Positions 34,657 to 43,147 of a stretch of DNA of 64,000 nt are shown here, one piece after another (position 1 is the first letter of the stretch; each line of letters begins with the position of its first letter). A model generated the notes under the pieces. That model made no database searches. It saw only the letters and a list, made by a program, of their open reading frames with translations, and was not told the DNA's origin. The DNA is from Hymenobacter aerophilus DSM 13606 (lineage in GTDB: Bacteria; Bacteroidota; Bacteroidia; Cytophagales; Hymenobacteraceae): assembly GCF_000382225.1 (NCBI RefSeq), contig NZ_KB907815.1, positions 1 to 64,000 on the forward strand, written 5' to 3'. The translations under genes and the position numbers were made by a program.

Positions 34657-34866
34657 TTACCGGTCCGAGTTCCTGAAAGGCGCTTTCCGGAAACCGAGCG
34701 ACACCAACGATACCAGCGACAGGCAAGCCAGCGCCAGCAGCACGATAAATACGGTTTCCGAGTGCCCGGTCGCCTCATAATCCTTCAGAATGCCACTGAG
34801 CAGGAAGCCCGCCGCGAAGGCCGTCAGAATAAGCGCAAAAAGGTGCAGTGGATGGTGAATCTTCAT
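34657..34866 (-). CDS. Small membrane protein
   Basis: 69 residues with two hydrophobic segments (LFALILTAFAAGFLLSG and VFIVLLALACLSLVSLVSLG). Convergent with the AsmA-like gene and 50 bp from the dGTPase gene on the same strand. No family recognised. Confidence 0.55.
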   Translation of the reverse strand: MKIHHPLHLFALILTAFAAGFLLSGILKDYEATGHSETVFIVLLALACLSLVSLVSLGFRKAPFRNSDR

Positions 34867-34918
34867 GGCAGAAAAGCTGCGGAATTAGCTGTAAGACGGT
34901 GATGCCGCCCAGCAAGCC

Positions 34919-36340
34919 TCAGAAACCTTTGGGCAGGTCGATGCCGCGAATAGTACGGAACAGGCTGAGCGCGTTCTGGTCGGTGAGGCCGCCGATGTAG
35001 TCGGTGAGCAGGATAATCTGCTCGTAGGCGGCCGCGCCCTGCTGGGGGCCGGTGGCGCGGAACTGCTCGGGCAGCAGCTGGCGCAGCTTGCGCGAGCGGG
35101 CGCTGTCCTGGGGGTCGAAGGTGGCGGCCAGAAAGGCATCGAGCAGGCCGCCGAGCACCTCGAAGCCGGCCGCTTCAATTTCGAGCACCGGCCGGCTCTG
35201 GTAGAGGTGCTGCACGGTGAGGCGGTGAACTTCCTGCAGCTGCTCCCAGCAGTCGAGCTGGCGCACCAGCGGCTCGTCGAGGTGGCCGCGCAGCAGCTGG
35301 GGGGCACGGTCGGCGAAGCGGCGGGCGGTTTGCTGCACGAGCTGGTTGATGAGGCGGGCGCGCAGATAGCCCAGCTCCTCGCGCCAGTCGCGCCACTCCA
35401 CCGAGCCGCGGCGGGTGGGCGCATCGCCGAGCATATCGCGCAGCAGCGCCAGCCCCGGCCCACTCGGAATCAAACCCAGCTTGAGGCCATCCTCGAAGTC
35501 GATGATGCGGTAGCAGATGTCGTCGGCGGCCTCTACCAGAAAAGCCAATGGGTGGCGGTGGTAGAAGCCGGCAGCCTCCGAGTCGGCCGGCTTGGGCAGC
35601 AGGCCCAGCTCGCGGGCCACCTCCTCAAACCGCCCGGCTTCGGTCTGGAAGTAGCCGTATTTCTTCTCGCTGATGCCTTCGGTGCAGCCGGCCTCGGGCA
35701 GCACCGAGGGGCGCGGGTACTTGCTGAACGCGCCCAGCGTGGCGTACGTCAGGCCCAGGCCCGCCGAGCCGCTACTGTGGGCCGCGTAGGTGTGGGTGAG
35801 CACCCGGAAGCCCGCGGCATTGCCCTCGAAATGCTGCAAATCGGCGCGCTGGCCCTCGCTGAGCATGCGCACGAAGGGCTCGGCGGCGGGGCTGCGGAAG
35901 TAGGCCGAAATGGCGTCCTCGCCCGAGTGGCCGAAGGGCGGGTTGCCGATGTCGTGGGCCAGGCAGGCGGCGGCCACAATGTCGCCGAAGTCGGCGTCGA
36001 GGTGGGGCAGCTCGGTGGCCAGGCCCTCGGTTTCTTCGAGCAGCAGCCGGCCCCCGAGGCGGCCGAGCGAGCGGCCCACGCAGGCCGTTTCGAGCGAGTG
36101 CGTGAGGCGGGTGTGCACGAAGTCGGTTTCGGGCAGCGGCATCACCTGGGTTTTGCGCTGCAGCCGCCGGAAGGCCGAGCTAAACACCACCCGGTCGTAG
36201 TCGGCCACGAAGGCCCCGCGTACCGGCGCGGCCTCGCTCACGACGTGCAGCTGCGGCTGCTCGGGGTAGCGGCGGCGGCTCAGCAGCTGGCCCCAGCGCA
36301 TGGTGGGGGCGTTTTCGTCGGGGGGCGTGAGGTGGAGCAT
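34919..36340 (-). CDS. dgt: Deoxyguanosinetriphosphate triphosphohydrolase
   Basis: 473 residues. HD-domain dGTPase: FRRLQRKTQVMPL, the HTRLTHSLETACVGR segment, and the HD pair His129-Asp130 in CLAHDIGNPPFGHSGEDAI are diagnostic. It hydrolyses dGTP to deoxyguanosine and triphosphate with divalent metal. The ATG at 36340 is preceded by a palindromic repeat and then the DUF1361 gene. Confidence 0.93.
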   Translation of the reverse strand: MLHLTPPDENAPTMRWGQLLSRRRYPEQPQLHVVSEAAPVRGAFVADYDRVVFSSAFRRLQRKTQVMPLPETDFVHTRLTHSLETACVGRSLGRLGGRLLLEETEGLATELPHLDADFGDIVAAACLAHDIGNPPFGHSGEDAISAYFRSPAAEPFVRMLSEGQRADLQHFEGNAAGFRVLTHTYAAHSSGSAGLGLTYATLGAFSKYPRPSVLPEAGCTEGISEKKYGYFQTEAGRFEEVARELGLLPKPADSEAAGFYHRHPLAFLVEAADDICYRIIDFEDGLKLGLIPSGPGLALLRDMLGDAPTRRGSVEWRDWREELGYLRARLINQLVQQTARRFADRAPQLLRGHLDEPLVRQLDCWEQLQEVHRLTVQHLYQSRPVLEIEAAGFEVLGGLLDAFLAATFDPQDSARSRKLRQLLPEQFRATGPQQGAAAYEQIILLTDYIGGLTDQNALSLFRTIRGIDLPKGF

Positions 36341-36350
36341 GGCATTAAAA

Positions 36351-36423
36351 GAGCTACAAGCCGCAAGCTACAAGCTGCAAGTTGATTTTCGAACAGCAGC
36401 TTGCGGCTTGTGGCTTGCAGCTC
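36351..36423. repeat. Palindromic element, family D (AAGCTACAAGCTGCAAG type)
   Basis: Left GAGCTACAAGCCGCAAGC (from 36351) pairs with right GCTTGCGGCTTGTGGCTTGC (to 36423) around a short AT-rich spacer. A relative is at 38981-39049. Confidence 0.75.
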
Positions 36424-37111
36424 AACTACGCTCCTCCCCCATCCGGCCCAGCAGGCGCACGGTGGCGTAGCCGAGCAGCAGAAACAGGCCGTAGAGCAGC
36501 GTAACGCCCCAGGTGCCGAGGTAGGCCCGCGGGTGCAGCAGGCGCGTGAGGATGTCGTAGAACAGGTTGATGGGGTTGGTGAGCACATCCCAGCTGTTGA
36601 AGCGCAGGTAGCGGCCCAGGTAGATGCCGAAACTGCTCAGCAACAGCGCCAGCGCGGCAAAGCCCCAGCCGGCCAGCGCGCCCAGCCGGCGCGTTACGAG
36701 CTGCTGCATGTCGGTGAGCGAGGCGTAGGCCAGCATCAACCCGTTCCAGGCGCAGCTCAGCAGCAGGGCCAAATCGTACCAGTAGGGCACGCCGGGGCGC
36801 GGGTGCAGGTGGAACAGGTCGGTGAGGATGTAGGGCGCGTTGGGAAAGAACAGCAGCCAGGCCGCGCCCACCGGCAGCAGCAGCCGCAGCCGCAGCCGGC
36901 CGGCGGCCAGGCCCAGCATGGTGCTCAGCCCAAACGGCACCAAAGCCAGAAACAGGTTCCAGAGCAGAAAAATAAAGCTGATCTGGCGCGTCAGCAGCAC
37001 CCGGCCGGTAATCAGGCCCACGCTCAGAGCCAGCGAGAGGCCCAGCACCAGCAGCAGGCTCAGGCGCCGCCGCAGTTGGGTTTGGGAAAAGGTGCTAACC
37101 GACATCGACAT
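36422..37111 (-). CDS. DUF1361 membrane protein
   Basis: 229 residues if the ATG at 37111 (MSMSVSTFSQ) is the start; the frame extends to 37186. About six or seven membrane segments, with FIFLLWNLFLALVPFGLSTM and AWLLFFPNAPYILTDLFHL, the DUF1361 signature. Integral inner-membrane protein; no function known. Confidence 0.85.
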   Translation of the reverse strand: MSMSVSTFSQTQLRRRLSLLLVLGLSLALSVGLITGRVLLTRQISFIFLLWNLFLALVPFGLSTMLGLAAGRLRLRLLLPVGAAWLLFFPNAPYILTDLFHLHPRPGVPYWYDLALLLSCAWNGLMLAYASLTDMQQLVTRRLGALAGWGFAALALLLSSFGIYLGRYLRFNSWDVLTNPINLFYDILTRLLHPRAYLGTWGVTLLYGLFLLLGYATVRLLGRMGEERS

Positions 37112-37183
37112 ACCCGCAAATACGGCAATTTCAAGTGTCCGGAACTGCCGCGGTACCTGGCCCAGGCGCGTCAGGTCCGCAAA

Positions 37184-37477
37184 CAAGCAAAGCCGTAACG
37201 CGGCCGACTGGGGTAATGACGCGGCAAATCGAACCTATAACGGGGCAAGTTGAACCCGTAACGCGGTAAATCAGACCCGTAACCTGGCAAGCCGAATCCT
37301 TAGCAGAGCACATCAGACTCGTAAGGCAACAAATCAAACCTTTAACGGGGCAAATCAGACCCGCAACATGATAAATAAAGCTTATAACAGGACAAATCAA
37401 CCCTTCAATATAACGAATCAAATCCGTAACCCGGCAAATTGAACGCGCAGCGGGCGGGTTTGCCCCCGTAACGCGGC
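37184..37477. repeat. Degenerate 21-bp tandem array, 14 units without indels
   Basis: 294 bp = 14 x 21. Units such as AAATCAGACCCGTAACCTGG differ at many positions but keep the 21-bp register. Shared anchors are ATC/TTG near position 4 and GTAAC near position 11. The complementary strand has one frame open across it all (37131-37505), giving heptapeptides of the type C-x-V-x-G-L-I. It lies between the DUF1361 and TolC genes. It is not called as a gene. Confidence 0.85.
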
Positions 37478-37482
37478 ATGCG

Positions 37483-38958
37483 CTACGGCTGTGGCTCCTC
37501 GGCAATGCCGCCGGCGGCCCAGCGCAGCGTGGCCTGGGTCTGGGCGTACTTGGCCTGCAGCTCGGCCAGCTTCTGGCGGGCTTCCAGCAGCTTGGCCTCG
37601 CGCGCGTTGAGCAGGAACACCGAGCTTTCGCCGTTTTCGAAGCGGATTTGCTCGCCGTTCAGCAGCCGGCCGGCATTGGCAGCTACCTGGGCCTGCAGGG
37701 CCAGCTGCTCGCGCAGGGCGGCCCAGCTGTTGGCCACGGTCAGCACGCCGGTTTCAATTTCGCGGGCGTCCTGCTGCAGGCTCAGCTCGGCGTCCTGCTG
37801 CTTGAGGCGGTTGAGCTGGAGCTTGGCCCGCTCCTGGCGCAGCAGCAGCGGGTAGGCAAAGCTCAGGCCCAGCTTGTAGTTGTTTTCGAGGTAGCGGCCG
37901 CGCAGGCTGGCGGGCGCCTCGGGGCCGAAGGGCTGGCCGGCCTGCAGCAGGTTGTAGTCGAGGGTGAGCTTGGGCAGCAGCTTGTTGCGCAACAGCCGGT
38001 TCTCGACGGACAGCTGCAGCAGCTTGGCTCGGCTCTTTTGTAGCTCCGGATGAATTTGTTGGGCCAGGGCCGTGAGGGCAGCTACCGAATCGGGGCGCAG
38101 CGTGCGCCAGTCGGCGGGGGCGGGCAAGGGCTGGGGCCGGGCGGTGGCGGGCAGGCTCAGGGGCTGCTGCTGCTCGTTCCAGAGGTAGTTGCTGAGTTGC
38201 AGCGTGGCGTTCTGGAACTCCATTTGGGCCTCACTGAACTCGGCCTGGCGCTTCTGCAGCTCGCCCAGCGCCTCCACCGAGTCGATGGCGGCCAAATCGC
38301 CCAGCCGCACGCGCTGGCGCACAGCCCGGAAGCGCACGTCGCCCAGCGCCAGGTTCTGGCGGCGCAGTTCCAACTGCCGGTAGCTCAGGTTCCAGTTCCA
38401 GTAGTCTTTGGCAGCCTGCAGCAGCAGCTTGTTGAGGGCGCCGCGCCGCTCGGCTTCGGCCAGGCCCTGCAACGCCTGAGCCTGGCGCACGGCGGCCCGG
38501 CGCTCGTCTATCAGCAGGCCCTGGGCCAGCGGCACACTCAGGCCCACGTAGCTCAGGCCTGCCGGGGCCGTGTAGTTTTCGGGGTTGATGTACTTGCCGG
38601 TACCCCGCTCGTAGCCGGCTTTCACCTCGAACCCGTACCAGACCGGCACCCGCAGCTGGGTGTCCCAGTCGTGGTAGTATTGCTGGCCCTTGAGGGTTTT
38701 GCCGGAGTACTTGCTGGTGGCGGTGGGGTCGAACAGGCCGCGGGCGTAGCGCACCTCCTGGCGGGCGCGCTCGGGCAGCAGCCCCGCCTGCCGGGCAACA
38801 GGGTGGCGCAGGGCCACGTAGCCCAGCAAATCGGCCAGGCCAAACACCCGCCCCGAATCGGCCGCCGGCGTGCTCCCCGCAAGCCCTACCGGCACCTGAG
38901 CCCGAACCGAAATGGCGGGCAGCAGCGTGAGGACAAACAGGAGCATTCGGAGCAACAT
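37483..38958 (-). CDS. TolC-family outer-membrane protein (second exporter)
   Basis: 491 residues from ATG 38958, chosen for the signal peptide LLRMLLFVLTLLPAISVRAQ; the extension to 39057 is repeat sequence. Two TolC-like halves with ALNKLLLQAAKDYWNWNLSYRQLELRRQNLALG and RLKQQDAELSLQQDAREIETGVLTVANSW are visible. It is the last gene of the TetR-ABC-HlyD-TolC operon, 88 bp after the adaptor gene. The operon should form a tripartite efflux or secretion complex. Confidence 0.9.
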   Translation of the reverse strand: MLLRMLLFVLTLLPAISVRAQVPVGLAGSTPAADSGRVFGLADLLGYVALRHPVARQAGLLPERARQEVRYARGLFDPTATSKYSGKTLKGQQYYHDWDTQLRVPVWYGFEVKAGYERGTGKYINPENYTAPAGLSYVGLSVPLAQGLLIDERRAAVRQAQALQGLAEAERRGALNKLLLQAAKDYWNWNLSYRQLELRRQNLALGDVRFRAVRQRVRLGDLAAIDSVEALGELQKRQAEFSEAQMEFQNATLQLSNYLWNEQQQPLSLPATARPQPLPAPADWRTLRPDSVAALTALAQQIHPELQKSRAKLLQLSVENRLLRNKLLPKLTLDYNLLQAGQPFGPEAPASLRGRYLENNYKLGLSFAYPLLLRQERAKLQLNRLKQQDAELSLQQDAREIETGVLTVANSWAALREQLALQAQVAANAGRLLNGEQIRFENGESSVFLLNAREAKLLEARQKLAELQAKYAQTQATLRWAAGGIAEEPQP

Positions 38959-38980
38959 GGGGGTTGGTTTAGGAGCGGCA

Positions 38981-39049
38981 AGCCGTGAGCGGCAAGCGGC
39001 AAGCACGTTCAAAAAGCTTGTGGCTTGCAGCTTGTAGCTTGCCGCTTTA
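38981..39049. repeat. Palindromic element, family D
   Basis: GCGGCAAGCCGTGAGCGGCA-type left half and AGCTTGTAGCTTGCCGC-type right half around AAAAAGC, extending to the stop codon of the adaptor gene. Confidence 0.65.
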
Positions 39050-40432
39050 ATAAGCATCGTCCTGGCCGGCGGCGGGTTTAACGACTTTATCCTTGTTCTG
39101 GTGGGCGCTGGTGGGCACGCCTTCGAAGTTGGGCGGGAAGCCGTTGAGCTGGCGCCAGAGCTCGAACCAGATGGGCACGTCGTCGAGCAGGGCCCAGCCG
39201 TACACGCCCGAGCCCACCCGCAGCGGCGCGGGCCAGGGTTCCAGGTCGGGGTCGGGCGTTACCAGCACCCGGTACTGGCCCTGCGAGTCCACGTTGTCGA
39301 TGACGGCCACCCGGCCCCCGAAGGTGCCGAAACTAGAGCCCGGCCAGCCGCTGAACACCAGCGCCGGCCAGCCATCAAACTGCAGCCGCACCTCGCGGCC
39401 CACGCTCAGCAGCGGAATGTCCATGGGCTGCACGTACAGCTCGGCGGCCAGCTCGGGCGCGATGGGCAGCACCGTCACCACGGCTTCGCCCTCCTTCACC
39501 ATTTCGCCAATTCCCTGCTTGAGCGCCCGCACCACGTAGCCGTCCTGCGGGGCCCGGATGGCGTAGTAGCCGGCCCGGATGCTGAGGTTGGCCAGCTCGT
39601 TGCGCAGCTTGGCAATCTGGCCTTCCGAGTCGAACTGGTAGGCTACGGCCGAGCGCCGGTCCGACTCCGACTTGGCCAGCTTGTCCTGGTACTCGGCCTG
39701 CAACGATGCCAGCTCCAGCCCGGCGTTGGTTTGCTCCTGGCGGGCCTGGTCGAGCGTGTTCTGCTCTTCCTGCAGCTTGGCGCGGCTCTGTTGGAACTTA
39801 AGGCGGCGCCCTTCCAGCTCGGTCAGGCTCTTGAGGCCCTGGCGGTACAGCTCTTCCTGCCGGTCGAGCTGCTCGCGGGCAATGGCGAAGTCGTTTTCGG
39901 CGGCCCGCAGGGTGGCCTCCTCCGAGCTGACTTTCAGCCGGCTCTGGGCCACTTTATTGCGGGCTTTGCTGAGGCTGACGGCCAGCCCGGTGCGCAGGGC
40001 CTGCTGCTGGTTGCCGAGGGCGGCGGTTTTGCCCTCGTTCTGCTCCAGAGCCGAAATTTTGGCTTCCAGCTGCTCGCGGGTGCGCTCCAGCAGCTGGGGG
40101 TCGAAGTATTTCTCCTTGATTTCGGTGATGACGACCAGCGTATCGCCCTGCTGCACGCGCTGGCCCTCGCGCACCCGCCAGCTGGCAATGCGGCCGGCAA
40201 TGGTGCTGGGCACGTTCTGGGGGCGGTCCTGGGGCCGCAGGGTGGTGAGCTTGCCGTACGAGCGGATGTTCTGGGTCCAGGGCAGGAAGCCGGCCAGCAC
40301 CACGAGCACGCCCAGCACGGCCAGCCAGCGGGCCAGCACCCGGCCGGTGCGCGGCGTTTGCACCCGCTGATACGAGCGGAAGCCGGCCGTCAGCGGGTCG
40401 GGTATTTCCAGGGGCGGTTTTACCGGGTTCAT
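39047..40432 (-). CDS. HlyD-family adaptor (second exporter)
   Basis: 461 residues. N-terminal helix (about 34-50), biotinyl-lipoyl-like half (STIAGRIASWRVREGQRVQQGDTLVVI), a long coiled coil (about 110-290), the second half (GYYAIRAPQDGYVVRALKQGIGEMVKEGEAVVTVLPI) and a beta domain. It connects the ABC transporter downstream of its promoter with TolC. Its start is 59 bp after the ABC gene. Confidence 0.92.
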   Translation of the reverse strand: MNPVKPPLEIPDPLTAGFRSYQRVQTPRTGRVLARWLAVLGVLVVLAGFLPWTQNIRSYGKLTTLRPQDRPQNVPSTIAGRIASWRVREGQRVQQGDTLVVITEIKEKYFDPQLLERTREQLEAKISALEQNEGKTAALGNQQQALRTGLAVSLSKARNKVAQSRLKVSSEEATLRAAENDFAIAREQLDRQEELYRQGLKSLTELEGRRLKFQQSRAKLQEEQNTLDQARQEQTNAGLELASLQAEYQDKLAKSESDRRSAVAYQFDSEGQIAKLRNELANLSIRAGYYAIRAPQDGYVVRALKQGIGEMVKEGEAVVTVLPIAPELAAELYVQPMDIPLLSVGREVRLQFDGWPALVFSGWPGSSFGTFGGRVAVIDNVDSQGQYRVLVTPDPDLEPWPAPLRVGSGVYGWALLDDVPIWFELWRQLNGFPPNFEGVPTSAHQNKDKVVKPAAGQDDAY

Positions 40433-40491
40433 AGGTAAGCGACAGAATAGAAAGGCGAAGGGGTGGGCGGCTGTTCCGCAAGCCGGTTCGG

Positions 40492-42204
40492 CTACAGCAG
40501 CCGGGCAATGGTGTCGTAGCTGCCCTCGGCAGCCAGGCGGCCGTCGCGCAGCAGCACCACCCGGTCGCAGAGTTGCAGCACATCGGGGCTGTGGGTGGCT
40601 ACCAGCACGGTCCAGGGCTCGGTGGGCGCCAGCAGCCGGCCCAGAATGCGCAGGCGCTCGGTGCGCTCGACGCCCGGCAGCGGGTTATCCAGCAGCAGCA
40701 ACCGGGGCCGGCTAACCAGGGCGCGGGCCAGCAGCAGCTTCTGGCGGGCGCTATCAGAAAGCGGCGTGCCCACGCCGATGGGCGTGTTGAGGCCCTGAAC
40801 GCGGGCGTACAGCTCATCGCGCAGGCCCACCAGCTCCAGGGCCCAGGCCACATCGGCGGGCTCGATAAAGGCCTGGCCAATGGTGATGTTCTGCAGCAGC
40901 GTCCCTTCAAAGAGGGCCTGATGCGAAATATTGTCGGCCAGGTCGCGGCTCAGGCAGGTGGGGGCCAGGTCGCGCAGGGGCCGGTCGCCGTAGGCAACCA
41001 CGCCGTCGTAGCCTTCGAGCAGGCCGGCCATGATGCTGAGCAGCGTGCTTTTGCCCGAGCCATCGAAGCCCACCAGGCCCACCCGTTCGCCCGGAGCCAG
41101 CCGGAGCGACAAATCGGTAACCGTTTCGCTGGCATTGTCGGGGTAGCGGTAGCTCAGGCCGTGCAGCTGCACGCCGAGGCCCGCCAGGGGGCTGGGCCGG
41201 GGCAGCTCGTAGGTGCCGCCGCTGGTGGCAGTCAGGGGCAGGTCGAGCACGTAGCCGATTTTGTCGAGCGAGGTCAGCGCGTCGTACACCACATCCAGCT
41301 TGAGCAGCACCTTTTCCATGGCCGTGATGATGAGGATAATCACGATTTCGGCCGCCACAAACTGGCCGATGTTGAGCTGTTTGGTAATCAGCAGCCAGCA
41401 GCCGATAATGAGCAGCGCGGCCGTAATCAGCCCCCGAAACGCCACGAAGCCCCAAAACTGCGTCACCAGCACCCGGAAGTGCGTTTGCCGGGCCGTCAGG
41501 TAGCTATCCACCAGCTCGTCGGTGCGGCCGATGGCCAGCTGCTGGCGCACCGGGTTGCGGAACGTGTACACCGTGCGGGCCACGTCTTCGAGCCAGGCCA
41601 CCACCTGGTACTTGTATTTCGACTCGACGAGGCTGCTTTTCAGGCCGCCCGGACCGGTAGCCCGAACCAGCAGCGCCAGCAGACCCAGCAGCACCAGGCC
41701 AAACAGGATGAAGGCCGGATGGTAGAACGAGAGCAGCAGCAGGCCGAACAGAATCTGGAGGGCGGCGGCCGAAAAGTCGATGAGCAGCGTGGTGAGGCCC
41801 TTTTGCAGGGTGGGCGCGTCGAGCAGGCGGTTCATCAGCTCGGGCAGGTATTGCCCGTTCAGGGCTTCGGTACGCACGCGGGGCAGGCGCACGGCAAAGT
41901 CGTAGCTGATGCGCGCAAACAGCCGTTCCTGAATAAACTCGACCAGGTAGAGCTGCATCACCTGCAAGCCGCCCACGGCAATGGTGCCGAACACGATAAA
42001 GCCAATGAGCACGACCAGCGAGGTGCTCACGTCGCCGCTCGTTACGAAGCCGATAACCGACTGCACCCCCAGCGGCAGCGTGAGGCTGATGAGGCCCGCC
42101 AGGCCCGCATACATATAGAGGTAGGTGATGTCGCGCCGCTCGCTGTGCAGCAGCTTCCACAGCCGTTGCGTGGGGGTGAGCGAGGTTGCCGGGGCGTTGG
42201 CCAT
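40492..42204 (-). CDS. ABC exporter (fused permease/ATPase) with degenerate ATPase motifs
   Basis: 570 residues: membrane domain of about six helices (residues 20-310), then an ATPase domain. Walker A GFDGSGKST and the H-loop VATHSPDVL are kept. The ABC signature is SDSARQKLLLARAL instead of LSGGQ, and Walker B is LLLLDNPLPG with Asn in place of the catalytic Glu. The ATPase is therefore probably slow or works by an altered mechanism; this may be normal for the Bacteroidota family, which I recall with similar degeneracy. No N-terminal C39 peptidase domain. Follows the TetR gene by 39 bp. Confidence 0.88.
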   Translation of the reverse strand: MANAPATSLTPTQRLWKLLHSERRDITYLYMYAGLAGLISLTLPLGVQSVIGFVTSGDVSTSLVVLIGFIVFGTIAVGGLQVMQLYLVEFIQERLFARISYDFAVRLPRVRTEALNGQYLPELMNRLLDAPTLQKGLTTLLIDFSAAALQILFGLLLLSFYHPAFILFGLVLLGLLALLVRATGPGGLKSSLVESKYKYQVVAWLEDVARTVYTFRNPVRQQLAIGRTDELVDSYLTARQTHFRVLVTQFWGFVAFRGLITAALLIIGCWLLITKQLNIGQFVAAEIVIILIITAMEKVLLKLDVVYDALTSLDKIGYVLDLPLTATSGGTYELPRPSPLAGLGVQLHGLSYRYPDNASETVTDLSLRLAPGERVGLVGFDGSGKSTLLSIMAGLLEGYDGVVAYGDRPLRDLAPTCLSRDLADNISHQALFEGTLLQNITIGQAFIEPADVAWALELVGLRDELYARVQGLNTPIGVGTPLSDSARQKLLLARALVSRPRLLLLDNPLPGVERTERLRILGRLLAPTEPWTVLVATHSPDVLQLCDRVVLLRDGRLAAEGSYDTIARLL

Positions 42205-42243
42205 AAACGGGTAAAGGCGGGGGAAGTATTGAAAAGAAGTCGG

Positions 42244-42936
42244 CTAAAGCGCCACGCCACGCTGCTCGCGCAGCGCGCCAAAAGCCAGGCTTTCCAGGAA
42301 ATGACACACATTCTGCTCCTGCTCGCCGGCGCCCGGGGTATCGGTGAGGCCGGGCAGGTGGCGGGCAAAGAAGTGCTGCTTGCGGGCGGCCTCTACCAGC
42401 GTGCTCACCAGCGCCCGCGGGTACGGGTAGGCGGGGTTAAGCTCGGCCACCACCTCGGCCACTTCGGCCACCAGGCGCTTGTACTCGCGGAAAAGCCCGG
42501 CCTGGTTGTCCTGGTCGACATCGTGGGTGAGGTAGGCCTTGGAGGCCTCGTTGACCACGATGCGGTGCAGGGCCGCTTCGTCGAGCGACGGGGTGCTGGG
42601 GTCGTCGTGGTGGGCGCGGGTGAGAATGCCCAGAATCAGGCGCAGGCGCTGGGCGGCGTCGGGCACGTTGTGGGTGTGAAACCGAATCTGGTAGCGCAGC
42701 CAGGCCCAGTACCACGACACCAGGTACACCAGCAGCCGGTGCTTGTTTTCGAAGTAGCGGTAGAGCGAGGCTTCCGTTGATTCCATGCGCTGGGCCAGCT
42801 TTTTAAACGTGAACTGCTCCAGCCCGATTTCATCCAGCAGCTTCACGCTCTCGGCCACCAGCCGGCGGCCCAGCTCCGTGTCCTGGGGGTCGCGCAGGTA
42901 CAGGCGTTCATTCAGCTCAATGCGTAATGGATTCAT
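42244..42936 (-). CDS. TetR-family transcriptional regulator
   Basis: 230 residues from ATG 42936. Helix-turn-helix region EIGLEQFTFKKLAQRMESTEASLYRYFENKHRLLVYL is the TetR signature; the remainder is a helical ligand domain. First gene of the exporter operon (ABC, HlyD, TolC), so it probably represses it and responds to the exported compound. A Bacteroidota-type promoter lies at 43061. Confidence 0.9.
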   Translation of the reverse strand: MNPLRIELNERLYLRDPQDTELGRRLVAESVKLLDEIGLEQFTFKKLAQRMESTEASLYRYFENKHRLLVYLVSWYWAWLRYQIRFHTHNVPDAAQRLRLILGILTRAHHDDPSTPSLDEAALHRIVVNEASKAYLTHDVDQDNQAGLFREYKRLVAEVAEVVAELNPAYPYPRALVSTLVEAARKQHFFARHLPGLTDTPGAGEQEQNVCHFLESLAFGALREQRGVAL

Positions 42937-43060
42937 AGTCAAATGCAAGAAAGGCGGCGGGCAGCACTTTACTACTTGATAGTGATGCTACCGCGTCGGC
43001 GCACAAATTCGCCTTACCCCACCAAAGCCAGCTGCGGAACTTCCCTCCCGGAATGTTTGG

Positions 43061-43068
43061 CAAAGGTA
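43061..43068 (-). promoter_or_regulatory. Bacteroidota -7 element of the TetR-exporter operon
   Basis: TACCTTTG on the minus strand, giving a leader of about 120 nt before the ATG at 42936; a clear -33 TTTG was not found. Confidence 0.45.
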
Positions 43069-43147
43069 CTTAGGTGGGGCAAGGCCGAACTTAAATCAGG
43101 GTTAAATCAGGCTTAAATTTCGATTAAAGAAAGCCTTGGCGCGCCGC

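Noticed and set aside
37184..37477. Possible CRISPR array
   Set aside because: There are no constant repeats with variable spacers; units are contiguous 21-mers, and no cas genes are near.
37131..37505. Heptapeptide-repeat ORF on the minus strand across the 21-bp array
   Set aside because: Not called as a gene: no ribosome site or family. Kept only as a property of the repeat finding.
39101..40438. 445-codon plus-strand open frame opposite the adaptor gene
   Set aside because: Antisense of a well-supported HlyD-type coding region, low-complexity product.
40573..42780. 735-codon plus-strand open frame opposite the ABC gene
   Set aside because: Shadow of the ABC/TetR operon. High-GC third positions keep antisense frames open; product is Gln/His/Ala-rich and featureless.
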